This document shows, piece by piece, positions 6,184 to 13,268 of a stretch of DNA of 13,677 nucleotides. The position numbers and the translations under genes were made by a program. The notes below the pieces were generated by a model. It had not been told where the DNA came from, did not search any database, and was given only the letters and a program-made list of their open reading frames with translations. Origin of the DNA: CAZCYE01 sp964502775 (lineage in GTDB: Bacteria > Actinomycetota > Acidimicrobiia > IMCC26256 > PALSA-555); NCBI GenBank assembly GCA_964502775.1, contig CAZCYE010000042.1, forward strand, positions 1 through 13,677, in the 5' to 3' direction. Every line of letters starts with the position of its first letter. The stretch's first letter is position 1.

Positions 6184-7203
6184 ATGCACTCCCGCCACCG
6201 ACCAGCCGGCTTCGTCCCCCGCGGGGCAGTCACCGGCATCGGCAGCCTTCCCTTCGTAGATCCCGACGAGGCGATCGACTTCGTTGCCGCCCACGCGCCG
6301 CAGGTTCCCTTTTGGCCCGAGCTGGGGCGCCGCGGGGCGACGGGAGGAATGCTCGAGCACGCACTCGCGCCGGCGATGCCCGTCCTGCGCGCAGGCGGAC
6401 CCGGTCGGTTCGCCCTCGACGCCCCTGATGTCGACCGGTTCGTGACGCGGCTCGCCGCGGCATCACCGGAACCCGACGAGCATGCTGCGCCCGGGTTCGC
6501 CGCCTTCACCCGCGCCGCGGATGAGCACCGGTTCGCCGGCGCCCTCGCGCTGAAGGGCCAGCTCGCGGGGCCGATCACGCTGGCGTGGAGCATCGAGGTG
6601 AACGGACGCCCGGCAACCGAGTCCGCTCCCGTCCTCACCGCGCTGGTGGAGCATTGCGAGCGATCCGCCCGCGCCCAAGTCGAGGTCCTGGCGCGCTACG
6701 GCCTCCCGGTGCTCGTCGTCCTCGACGAGCCCGCCCTCGGGCTGGTCACATCCGGAGCGGCGCTCCCCGAAGCGCCGGCGATCCTGGCGACGATCGCGGA
6801 ACGGCTGCGGGCGGAGGGCGCGATCGTGGGCGTGCACTGCTGCGGGGCCGTCGACGCCGGCGTGCTCGGCGCGACCGATCCCGACGTCGTCTCGTTCGAC
6901 GCGCTCCTTCCCGGTGGCCCCGACGCGGGCAGCCGCGGCACCCTGGGTCGAGCCTGGGCATCGGGGACGATCCTGGCGTTCGGGCTGGCGCCCACAGACC
7001 GCGCAGGCGGACCCGATGCGGACGGCCTCTTCGACACGTGGGCGGCGGCGACCCGTGGCGCGGCCGAGCCGGCGGTGCTGGCGCGCCGAACGATCGTCAC
7101 GGCCCGATGCGGTCTGGGCCTGAGCGAGCCGGCTGACGCCCGGCGTTCCTTCGAGCTCGCGGCCGCGGTGTCGGCCCGCATCGCCGAGGTCGCTCGGGCG
7201 TGA
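6184..7203 (+). CDS. Short 'core' MetE-like protein (methionine synthase C-terminal barrel family)
   Basis: This 339-residue protein of the MetE/UROD barrel superfamily is about the size of the MetE catalytic domain and lacks the N-terminal folate-binding barrel. The opening VTGIGSLPFVDPDEAIDFV resembles the start of that domain. Candidate metal ligands are H218 and C220 (GVHCCGAVD, an HxC as in MetE) and C309 (TARCGLGLSEP, matching MetE's PDCGLKTRG). D239 (VSFDALL) stands where MetE has Glu. ALKGQLAGPITL and VVLDEPALGL match MetE's MLTGPVTIL and QIDEPAL. Core-MetE proteins in other microbes take methyl groups from corrinoid proteins or other non-folate donors; the donor here is unknown. It lies 27 nt after metE, with GGGGCGAG upstream of the ATG, and is probably cotranscribed. 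A role in methylating another thiol is possible. Confidence 0.82.
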   Translation: MHSRHRPAGFVPRGAVTGIGSLPFVDPDEAIDFVAAHAPQVPFWPELGRRGATGGMLEHALAPAMPVLRAGGPGRFALDAPDVDRFVTRLAAASPEPDEHAAPGFAAFTRAADEHRFAGALALKGQLAGPITLAWSIEVNGRPATESAPVLTALVEHCERSARAQVEVLARYGLPVLVVLDEPALGLVTSGAALPEAPAILATIAERLRAEGAIVGVHCCGAVDAGVLGATDPDVVSFDALLPGGPDAGSRGTLGRAWASGTILAFGLAPTDRAGGPDADGLFDTWAAATRGAAEPAVLARRTIVTARCGLGLSEPADARRSFELAAAVSARIAEVARA

Positions 7204-7344
7204 GCGCCGGGTGGGGACGGTCGGCGCCGGGCTCACACAGTCGTCTTCGACGAACTCGCCGGCGTGCCCGACCGCCCACACCCCCGCTCGACACCTACTG
7301 GTCCGAGTCCCCGGCCCGCGCCGGCGCGGAGCGAGAATGGTCTG

Positions 7345-8433
7345 GTGACCCCACCTGCGCTGCGCCTCGTGGTGGGCCAGGGCGACGAGACCGGCCAGGA
7401 GCTGCTCGACGCCGCCCTCGGCGTGCTCGCACCGGACGTGATCGGCCTGGACGTCGAATGCGAGATGTTCGATCTGTCGCTGGCCTCCCGCCGCGCCAGC
7501 GGGAATCGAGTGGTGCACGAGGCCGCCGAGGCGATGCGCGCCACCGGACTCGGACTCAAGGCGGCGACGATCACTCCCCCCGGTGCCGACGACGTCGGCT
7601 CGCCCAACCGGATCCTGCGCGAGGGCGTGGAGGGCACCGTGATCCTGCGCACGGGGCGGAGGATCCCCGGCGTCGCGCCGCGCGGCCCCGTGTCGCACCC
7701 CATCTGTGTGGCGCGCATGGCCGTCGGCGACGCCTACGGCGCGACCGAGTACCGCGAGGGCGAGCCCGGCTCCGACGACGAGGTGGCGCTGCGGCTCGAG
7801 CGAATCAGCCGGCACGTGTGCCGCGCCGTATCCGAGTACAGCTTCGTGACCGCGGCGCAGATGCAGGGCTGCGTGTACGGCGGGCCCAAGTGGACCGTGT
7901 CGCCGGTGTACGAGGGAATGCTGAAGGAGGAGATGGACGCCGCCGGGGCCCGCCATCCCGAAGTGCCCTACTACCCGATGCTGATCGACGCCTCGTATGC
8001 GGGCCTCATGACCGGGGCCCACGACGCGCCGCTCGTGATCCCCACGCTAAATCGGGACGGCGACTGCCTCTCCGATCTCGTGCTGGCGATGTACGGCTCG
8101 ATCGCCGGCGCCGAGTCGGTACTGCTCGCCCTCGACGGCGACCTGTCCATTCGGGTGGTCATGGCCGAAGCTCCCCACGGCACCGCGCCGTCGCTCTACG
8201 GCAAGGACGTGGCCAACCCCAGCGCGATGTTCCTGGCCTGCGCGGCGGTGCTCGAGTACGAGGGCATGCGCGGCAACGCCGCCGCCGGGGCCGCCGGCGC
8301 ACGGGTTCGGGACGCGGTGATGAGCACGGCGGCGCACGGGGTGCGAACCGTGGACCTCGGCGGGCACGCGAGCACGTCCGAGGTCACCTCCGAGATCATC
8401 CGCCGGGTCACCGCGTCGAGACCGGCGCCCTGA
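7345..8433 (+). CDS. Isocitrate/isopropylmalate dehydrogenase family protein, probably isocitrate dehydrogenase
   Basis: This 362-residue enzyme would oxidatively decarboxylate a 2-hydroxy acid, most likely isocitrate to 2-oxoglutarate. S86-x-N88-x3-R92 (SPNRILR) is the substrate-binding signature of isocitrate dehydrogenases. K182 (GGPKWT), D215 (MLIDAS), and D240 with D244 (NRDGDCLSDL) match the catalytic Lys and metal-binding Asp residues. The cofactor loop reads APHGTAPSLYGKDVANP. Residues S283-L284, after HGTAP, match neither Lys-Tyr of E. coli NADP enzymes nor the Asp-Ile typical of NAD enzymes, so the cofactor is open. I chose the GTG at 7345 because the fold begins at once (LRLVVGQGDETGQELL) and GGAG lies 13 nt upstream; a GTG at 7264 would add a Pro/Arg-rich, non-conserved tail. 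It follows the core-MetE gene by 141 nt and faces the glycine-rich gene. Another substrate, such as homoisocitrate or a malate derivative, cannot be excluded. Confidence 0.85.
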   Translation: MTPPALRLVVGQGDETGQELLDAALGVLAPDVIGLDVECEMFDLSLASRRASGNRVVHEAAEAMRATGLGLKAATITPPGADDVGSPNRILREGVEGTVILRTGRRIPGVAPRGPVSHPICVARMAVGDAYGATEYREGEPGSDDEVALRLERISRHVCRAVSEYSFVTAAQMQGCVYGGPKWTVSPVYEGMLKEEMDAAGARHPEVPYYPMLIDASYAGLMTGAHDAPLVIPTLNRDGDCLSDLVLAMYGSIAGAESVLLALDGDLSIRVVMAEAPHGTAPSLYGKDVANPSAMFLACAAVLEYEGMRGNAAAGAAGARVRDAVMSTAAHGVRTVDLGGHASTSEVTSEIIRRVTASRPAP

Positions 8434-8508
8434 CCCGAGCCGCGCCGTGCGTCGTCGACTGCGTGCCTACAGCACCGGCCCAGGGCGCGGCGAGATGCAG
8501 GGTCCCGT

Positions 8509-9483
8509 CTACCCCGTGAAGTTCACGCCGCCGACGTCGGGCTGGCAGGCGACCGGATCGGCAGTCCAGGTAAAGGTGACGAAGCCGTCGCCCTCGAACG
8601 TCGAGACCGGGAACACCACGTCGGTCGCACCGAGCGCCGTGTTGGCCCAACTCGATCCCCCGCCGCCACCGCCGCCCGTCGACTGGAACGGGATGTCGAC
8701 CCCGCCGCCACCGCCGCCGCCACCGCTGTAGCCGCCCCCGCCGCCGCCCCCGCCGTAGGCGCTGGCGCCGCTCGGCGTGTCCCCACCGTCGCCGCCGTCA
8801 CCACCGGCCCCGCCCAGAGCGAAGCTGTCCCCCGCGCTGCCGGGCTGCCCGGAGCCGTTGGGCGCGCCGCCGAGACCGCCGTCGCCGTCGTTCTCGCCGC
8901 CGAACCCGCCCTGGCCGCCCTGGAATCCGGTGCCGTCGGCACCGCTCGCGGCGTCGTTGGCGATGGGTGTCGACCCGTCGCCGCCGGGACCACCGGTGCT
9001 CTGGTTCAGGACCGTGCCGCCGCCGCCGCCGCCACCACCGATGAGGACGGGCATCCCCGCGCTGGTCACCGCGCTGGCGCCGCCGCCGCCACCTCCGGAC
9101 GTGCCGAACGCGACTGGTATGCCTCCGTCGCCACCTCCGGCGTAGCCGCTGCCGCCCGCGCCGTTGGCGAGACCGGCTCGGCCGAGCACCACCTCGAACT
9201 CGTCGCCCGGCACCACCGTGAACGTGGCGCGCACCTCACCACCGTCGCCCCCGTCGCCGCCGTCAGGGAAGCCCGACACGATGAAGAAGGCGTTGTCGGC
9301 GCCGCTGCCGCCGACCACGTCGACCGTGACCGAACAGACGTGCGCGGGCACCACGAACGTGAGGTCGCTGTCGGCGAACGTGAACGTGCGCGAGTCAGCC
9401 CCCGCGGGTGCCTGGGCCAGCGCGACCAGCACGCCGGTGGCCACCACGACCGCGACGGCCAGACACGAACCTCTCCGCCCCAT
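8509..9483 (-). CDS. Secreted glycine-rich low-complexity protein
   Basis: This 324-residue exported protein has unknown function. Residues 1-29 form a signal peptide: MGRRGSCLAVAVVVATGVLV, then a cleavage site at AGA before DSRTF. A short beta-like segment follows (FTFADSDLTFVVPAHVCSVT), then about 200 residues dominated by Gly-Gly-X-Gly runs with Asp, Ser and Asn. It closes with another beta-like segment, DGFVTFTWTADPVACQPDVG. The only mature cysteines, C50 and C313, flank the glycine region and could form one disulfide. Glycine-rich secreted proteins of this style are common in Actinobacteria and Bacteroidetes, and the composition recalls PE-PGRS proteins, but there is no PE domain. No LPxTG anchor is present, so it is probably released or loosely wall-bound. 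The ATG at 9483 is the only start that gives a signal peptide. It runs convergently to the dehydrogenase gene. Confidence 0.8.
   Translation of the reverse strand: MGRRGSCLAVAVVVATGVLVALAQAPAGADSRTFTFADSDLTFVVPAHVCSVTVDVVGGSGADNAFFIVSGFPDGGDGGDGGEVRATFTVVPGDEFEVVLGRAGLANGAGGSGYAGGGDGGIPVAFGTSGGGGGGASAVTSAGMPVLIGGGGGGGGTVLNQSTGGPGGDGSTPIANDAASGADGTGFQGGQGGFGGENDGDGGLGGAPNGSGQPGSAGDSFALGGAGGDGGDGGDTPSGASAYGGGGGGGGYSGGGGGGGGVDIPFQSTGGGGGGGSSWANTALGATDVVFPVSTFEGDGFVTFTWTADPVACQPDVGGVNFTG
8657..8756. repeat. CCG/CCA-rich simple-sequence tract encoding glycine runs
   Basis: On the plus strand this stretch is almost wholly CCG, CCA and CCC triplets; read on the minus strand these are glycine codons (GGC, GGT, GGG). 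Similar shorter tracts recur near 9015-9045 and 9080-9100. Such tracts are prone to slippage, so length could vary between strains. They explain the proline-rich open frames on the opposite strand, which are not genes. Confidence 0.7.
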
Positions 9484-9501
9484 GGCGCCGACCCTAACGG
9501 A

Positions 9502-9520
9502 CCGGAGCGGGGCGCTCCGG
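9502..9520 (-). terminator. Perfect 8-bp hairpin between the omega-amidase and glycine-rich genes
   Basis: CCGGAGCG (9502-9509) and CGCTCCGG (9513-9520) form a perfect 8-bp stem with a 3-nt loop. On the minus strand it begins 18 nt after the omega-amidase stop codon and ends 18 nt before the glycine-rich ATG. It looks like an intrinsic terminator stem closing the upstream operon, although only a weak T-content follows. It could instead be a processing or translation-control hairpin for the glycine-rich gene. Confidence 0.5.
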
Positions 9521-9538
9521 CCAGCCGGGTGTCGATGC

Positions 9539-10300
9539 TCAGGAGCGGCGGTCGGCCAGGAAGGGATACCGGGCGCGCGTGTCGGCCACGACGCCCACGT
9601 CGACATCGGCGAGCAGGGTCGTCTCGGTGTCAGCCCCGGCGGCGAGCTCCTCGCCGAACGGGCCGATGACCGCGCTGTCACCCGAGTAGTCGATGCCGCC
9701 GCCGTTCCCCACCCGGTTGGCACCCACGACGTAGGCCTGGTTCTCGATCGCCCGGGCGCGCAGCAGCGTGCGCCAGTGATCGCGACGGGCCGACGGCCAG
9801 TTCGCCACCACCACGTAGCAGTCAGTGCGCGGCGCCAGCGCCCAGAACTCGTCCGCGAAGCGGAGGTCGTAGCAGACGAACAGGCTGAGGCGCGCGCCGT
9901 CGACCGTCACGGTGACCCGCTCACTCCCAGCGGTGTAGCGCTCGTGCTCGCCCGAGTACGTGAACGGGTGGATCTTGGCGTACCGGTGCACCTCGCCGCC
10001 GGGACCGGCGAGCACCAGGGTGTTCGAGGGCCGGTCGTCGCCGGGCGAGACCTCGGGCAGCGATCCGCACACCCACAGCTGATGGGCACACGCCTGGTCG
10101 CGGAGGAACCGGGTGCTCGGCCCGTCGACGGGCTCGGCGATGCGGTCGGTCTCCATCGAGAAGCCGGTGGCGAACATCTCGGTGAGCACGGCCAGTCGGG
10201 CACCGTCGGCCGCGGCCTGCTCGATCATCGGCGCGAGCCGCTCGAAGTTGGCCGGCGGGTCCTCCCACACGATGTCGTGCTGGACGGCGGCCACTTTCAT
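9539..10300 (-). CDS. Carbon-nitrogen hydrolase, YafV-like omega-amidase
   Basis: This 253-residue cytoplasmic nitrilase-superfamily hydrolase probably deaminates 2-oxoglutaramate (and 2-oxosuccinamate) to 2-oxoglutarate (oxaloacetate) and ammonia. The catalytic triad is E41 (VLTEMFATGFSM), K109 (YAKIHPFTY) and C143 (FVCYDLRFAD). The stretch VANWPSARRDHWRTLL, then ARAIENQAYVVGANRVG and YSGDSAVIGPFGE, matches E. coli YafV almost motif for motif; YafV is an omega-amidase. Length is normal for the family and the ATG at 10300 opens directly with the fold (MKVAAVQHDIVW). The aminotransferase gene ends 13 nt upstream on the same strand, so the two form an operon. This supports a role in removing the oxo-amide left by glutamine transamination. 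The hairpin at 9502-9520 probably ends the transcript. Confidence 0.92.
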   Translation of the reverse strand: MKVAAVQHDIVWEDPPANFERLAPMIEQAAADGARLAVLTEMFATGFSMETDRIAEPVDGPSTRFLRDQACAHQLWVCGSLPEVSPGDDRPSNTLVLAGPGGEVHRYAKIHPFTYSGEHERYTAGSERVTVTVDGARLSLFVCYDLRFADEFWALAPRTDCYVVVANWPSARRDHWRTLLRARAIENQAYVVGANRVGNGGGIDYSGDSAVIGPFGEELAAGADTETTLLADVDVGVVADTRARYPFLADRRS

Positions 10301-10313
10301 CGTGCCACCACGC

Positions 10314-11477
10314 TCAGGCGAGGCCCTTGAGCCGGGCGACGGCCTCGTCGATCACGTCGAGCCGCTTGCAGACGGCGAAGCGCACGAACGGTGCTCCCGC
10401 CTCGATGTCGTCGTAGAACACCACGCTGGGCACCGCGACCACCCCGCACCGCTCGGGGAGCGCCCGACAGAAGGCGAGGCCGTCGTGCTCGCCGACCGAG
10501 CGGATGTCGACGGTCACGAAGTAGGTACCCGCAGTGGGGAGCACGTCGAGGCCGGCGGCAACGAGACCCCCCGAAAGGCGGTCGCGCTTCTCGCGCAGCT
10601 CCTCGGCGAGCGAAGCGATGCGCGCGTCGGGAAGACGCAACCCCACCGCGATCGCGTGCTGGAGCGGCGTGCCGCCGGCAAAGGTGAGGAACTGCTTGGC
10701 GGTGCGGACCGCGGTGATCAACTCGGGTGAAGCGCACACCCAGCCGATCTTCCAACCTGTGCACGAGAACGTCTTGGCACCCGACGAGATCGTGATCGTG
10801 CGGTCGCGCATGCCCGGCAGCGTGGCGAGCGGAATGTGGCGGCCCTCGAAGACGATGTGCTCGTACACCTCGTCGGTCACCGCCACGAGGTCGTGCTCGC
10901 GACAGACCGCAGCCACGGTCGCGAGCTCCTCGGGCGAGAAGACCTTGCCGGTGGGGTTGTGGGGTGAGTTGACCAGGATCAGCCTGGTCCTCGGTGTGAT
11001 CGCGCCCGCGAGCTCCTCGGCATCGAAGCCGTAGTCGGGCGTGCGCAGCTGCACGACCCGGCGCTGGGCGCCGGCCATGGCAATGGCCGCGGCGTAGGAG
11101 TCGTAGTACGGCTCGAAGGTCACCACCTCGTCGCCGGGCTCGCACAGGGCGAGGATCGTGGCGGTGATGGCCTCGGTCGCCCCGGCGGTCACCAGCACCT
11201 CGGTGTCGACGTCGTAGTCGAGGCCGTACCAGTGACGTTGGTGGCCCACGATCGCCTCCCGCAACGGCGGGATGCCGGGCAGCGGCGGGTACTGGTTGTG
11301 GCCGGCCCGGATCGCCTCGGCGGCGGCCGCGAGCACTTCGGGCGGGCCGTCGGTGTCGGGGCAGCCTTGGCCGAGGTTGATCGAGTTGGTGGCCACCGCC
11401 AGCGCCGACATCTCGGTGAAGATCGTGGTGCCGAAGCCCTGGAGCCTCGACGCCAGATAGGGCACCCGGTCGCTCAC
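10314..11477 (-). CDS. Class I/II pyridoxal-phosphate aminotransferase (glutamine/methionine transaminase or DapC type)
   Basis: This 387-residue fold-type I aminotransferase has the expected length. Landmarks are NLGQGCPDTDGPPEVL near residue 34, NQYPPLPGIPPLREAI near 61, NSPHNPTGK (Asn174 region), TDEVYEHIVF (D202, Y205), the PLP lysine K235 in SSGAKTFSCTGWKIGW, and the C-terminal FVRFAVCKR arginine that binds the substrate carboxylate. From memory the sequence runs close to M. tuberculosis Rv0858c, annotated as N-succinyldiaminopimelate aminotransferase DapC. Relatives such as E. coli YbdL and kynurenine/glutamine transaminases use methionine and glutamine instead. The tight link to an omega-amidase argues for glutamine as amino donor and 2-oxoacids, such as the methionine 2-oxo analogue, as acceptors. 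The start is a GTG at 11477 with a weak ribosome binding site. The class is certain; the substrate is open. Confidence 0.9.
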   Translation of the reverse strand: MSDRVPYLASRLQGFGTTIFTEMSALAVATNSINLGQGCPDTDGPPEVLAAAAEAIRAGHNQYPPLPGIPPLREAIVGHQRHWYGLDYDVDTEVLVTAGATEAITATILALCEPGDEVVTFEPYYDSYAAAIAMAGAQRRVVQLRTPDYGFDAEELAGAITPRTRLILVNSPHNPTGKVFSPEELATVAAVCREHDLVAVTDEVYEHIVFEGRHIPLATLPGMRDRTITISSGAKTFSCTGWKIGWVCASPELITAVRTAKQFLTFAGGTPLQHAIAVGLRLPDARIASLAEELREKRDRLSGGLVAAGLDVLPTAGTYFVTVDIRSVGEHDGLAFCRALPERCGVVAVPSVVFYDDIEAGAPFVRFAVCKRLDVIDEAVARLKGLA

Positions 11478-11513
11478 GGCAACGAGCGTAAGAGGTCCAT
11501 GGCGCCGGGCCGC

Positions 11514-11930
11514 TCAGTGGACCTGGCCGGTCGCCGAGCCCGGGCTGAACTGGACGAGCAGTCGGCGCTGCTCGACCATCGCGCGCCGGTATTCGTCCCA
11601 GTCGGGATGTACACCCTGGATCTGCTCGTAGTACGCGACGAGCGCACCGCTCGTGGCGTCGCCGGGATCAGTCGTGACCGGGGTCAGCTCGACGATCCCG
11701 TCGAACGCGGCGTACGACCACGAGGACGGGTCGGAGACGTGCAGCACCACCCGGGGATCGCGCCGCATGTTGCGGGTCTTGGCGCGATCGTCGGTCACCG
11801 AGATGGTGAACGTCCCGTCGTTGCAGGCGTAGACGACGTCAGACGACTGGGGGCGACCATCGGCTCGGATCGTGATCAGAACTCCGACGGTGCGCCCGGC
11901 GGCCCATTCCAAGGCGGTGGCGAGATCCAT
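11514..11930 (-). CDS. PPOX-class (F420/flavin-binding split-barrel) protein, Rv1155-like
   Basis: This 138-residue protein has the pyridoxamine-phosphate-oxidase split-barrel fold, dimeric and cytoplasmic in this family. Diagnostic stretches are VGVLITIRADGRPQSSDVVY at the N-terminus, DDRAKTRNMRRDPRVVLHVS (the cofactor phosphate-binding segment), WSYAAFDGIVELTP, and DWDEYRRAMVEQRRLLVQFS near the end. These match mycobacterial Rv1155 closely in order and spacing, and Rv1155 binds coenzyme F420. An F420- or FMN-dependent reduction is therefore likely, with unknown substrate. The ATG at 11930 opens the fold directly. It lies 48 nt after the TIGR03086 gene and 36 nt before the aminotransferase, on the same strand, so it probably belongs to that operon. 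No functional link with the aminotransferase is evident. Confidence 0.88.
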   Translation of the reverse strand: MDLATALEWAAGRTVGVLITIRADGRPQSSDVVYACNDGTFTISVTDDRAKTRNMRRDPRVVLHVSDPSSWSYAAFDGIVELTPVTTDPGDATSGALVAYYEQIQGVHPDWDEYRRAMVEQRRLLVQFSPGSATGQVH

Positions 11931-11978
11931 GGCCCGAGGCTACGGACGAGCGATCACGATGGTGCCGAGTGCTGAAAG

Positions 11979-12545
11979 TCAGACATGACGCCCGAGGAAC
12001 GCCGCCAGCTGGTCGGCCGCGCACGCGCCGTCAGGCGCCTGCTGCTCGGGTCCGAATGGCGCCTGCGGGTCGGAACCTCGGAACTCGTCCCGAATGTTCG
12101 CCTTGGACTGCTCGAGGAGGACCTCGGCGAGCTCGGGCTCGAGATCGGTCGGCTGTCCGGTCGCCTTGGCGAGATCCCACCCGTGTACGAACGCGTCGGT
12201 GGTCGCGAGGCCGAAGAATGCCGCGCCCGGAAACGTGCCGAACGGCAGCTCGACCATCTTCTCGGCGGCTTCGGGCTTGGCGAACGCCGCGAGCGAGCCC
12301 TTGATCCCTTCGTCGTAGGTCGCGACGTGGTCGCCCACCGAGAACTCCCCCAGATTGGAGTCGTCGATAGAACGTCCCGCGTCCATCGAGCTGCCGAACC
12401 ACAGCGCGCCCCTGACGATGTGGTCGACAAGATCGCTCACCTTCCACGATTCACACGGCGTGGGAAGATTCATCTGATCGGTGGACACGTTGGCGAGAAT
12501 CCTCCGCGTGGATGCGAACGCCGTCCCCAATGGTGTGGTCTCCAT
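11979..12545 (-). CDS. TIGR03086 family metal-binding protein (DinB/mycothiol-dependent enzyme-like)
   Basis: This 188-residue protein belongs to the actinobacterial group related to mycothiol-dependent maleylpyruvate isomerase, with a DinB-like four-helix bundle. The signature LPTPCESWKVSDLVDHIVRG supplies H42. TTDAFVHGWDLAKATGQ supplies H121, the second likely metal ligand, and AADQLAAFLGRHV is the usual C-terminal ending. Function of these proteins is mostly unknown; thiol (mycothiol) conjugation or detoxification is suspected for the superfamily. I chose the ATG at 12545 because AAGGAG lies six bases upstream. The ATG two codons earlier (12551) directly abuts that site, and starts further upstream add a non-conserved Arg/Pro-rich tail. 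It is the first gene of the minus-strand cluster and is divergent from the second PPOX gene. Confidence 0.87.
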   Translation of the reverse strand: METTPLGTAFASTRRILANVSTDQMNLPTPCESWKVSDLVDHIVRGALWFGSSMDAGRSIDDSNLGEFSVGDHVATYDEGIKGSLAAFAKPEAAEKMVELPFGTFPGAAFFGLATTDAFVHGWDLAKATGQPTDLEPELAEVLLEQSKANIRDEFRGSDPQAPFGPEQQAPDGACAADQLAAFLGRHV

Positions 12546-12614
12546 CGGCATCTCCTTGGTTCCGGCGAGCATAGGTCTGGTGCAGGCAGGCTGTCCGTTG
12601 AGACTCGCGGGCGG

Positions 12615-12629
12615 GGCCGGAATCCGGCC
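12615..12629. promoter_or_regulatory. 15-nt palindrome in the divergent intergenic region
   Basis: GGCCGGA (12615-12621) and TCCGGCC (12623-12629) form a perfect dyad around one base, in the 222-nt region between the divergent TIGR03086 and PPOX genes. It is a possible operator or transcript-end hairpin. The rest of the spacer shows only a slightly AT-richer patch around 12680-12692 (GTTGTTATCG), a weak promoter candidate for the plus-strand gene. Confidence 0.3.
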
Positions 12630-12767
12630 TCGAGCCCGGAGACGTCGGTCAACGCGTCGGGGCATCCCTGCTGGTCGACAGTGTTGTTATCGTCGCGAAC
12701 GAAGCCACCACTTGTCGCAGCGTCGGCGGATGAGTGTTCGCATCTGACCACCCCCGAAGGGCACCCG

Positions 12768-13214
12768 ATGACCGAGCAATCATGGCTGGAGGAGCTCTCG
12801 ACCGAAGGGTGCCTCGATCTCTTGCGCCAGACCCACCTCGGTCGCATCGCGATCGTGGTCGCCGGCTCCCCGATCGTCCTCCCTATCAACTACCGCATGG
12901 TCGAGACCAGCGGCAGGACCTGGATCGCGCTCCGGACGAGACCGGGAAACATCATCGATCAGTCGTCCCTGCACGTCGCCTTCGAGATCGACGGCATCGA
13001 TCCCGTCCATCAAGAGGGATGGTCGGTGCTGGTCCGGGGCACGTTGCACCACGTTGATGCCGACGCGGCAGACTTTCGCGAGCGGTTCGATCCCGAGCCG
13101 TGGATGCTCGCCGAGCGAGACGCTTGGCTCATCATCGAGCCGTTCGCCATCACCGGGCGCCGGTTGCACGCGGCCGAGCGCGAGTGGGCGTTCCAACCCG
13201 AGGCGTACTTGTGA
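12768..13214 (+). CDS. Pyridoxamine 5'-phosphate oxidase-like flavoprotein (PF12900-type)
   Basis: This 148-residue split-barrel protein begins with the family's opening: ELSTEGCLDLLRQTHLGRIA (about residues 8-27), then VLPINYRMVETSGRTWIALR. RPGNIIDQSSLHVAFEIDGI binds the cofactor phosphate in relatives, and GWSVLVRGTLHHVD is the next conserved strand. This type is widespread in Actinobacteria; members bind FMN or heme and are annotated as pyridoxamine-phosphate-oxidase-like or nitroimidazole-resistance-like. The substrate is unknown. The ATG at 12768 has GAAGGG with a six-base spacer, which settles the start even though the frame stays open for some 780 bases upstream, antisense to the TIGR03086 gene. 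It is unlike the Rv1155-type PPOX protein at 11514-11930, so the two are not recent duplicates. The ferredoxin gene follows after 54 nt. Confidence 0.87.
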   Translation: MTEQSWLEELSTEGCLDLLRQTHLGRIAIVVAGSPIVLPINYRMVETSGRTWIALRTRPGNIIDQSSLHVAFEIDGIDPVHQEGWSVLVRGTLHHVDADAADFRERFDPEPWMLAERDAWLIIEPFAITGRRLHAAEREWAFQPEAYL

Positions 13215-13268
13215 TCCACTCAGGCTCCGCGTAACGCCGATTACGGTGAGATGCATAAGGAGCGACAG

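Noticed and set aside
6463..8022. Open frame of 519 codons on the minus strand
   Set aside because: It runs antisense across the core-MetE and dehydrogenase genes and has His/Arg/Gly-rich composition without motifs.
8439..8491. Possible bidirectional terminator between the convergent dehydrogenase and glycine-rich genes
   Set aside because: GCCGCGCC and GGCGCGGC can pair, but the loop would be 37 nt and there is no T-run on either side, so it is no better than chance in this GC content.
8650..9260. Repeat array resembling CRISPR or minisatellite
   Set aside because: The repeats are irregular glycine-codon tracts inside a coding frame, without fixed repeat length or unique spacers.
11985..12767. 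Upstream extension of the PPOX frame (409 codons in all)
   Set aside because: The added part is antisense to the TIGR03086 gene and has no domain; the ATG at 12768 has GAAGGG at the right distance and opens the PPOX fold.
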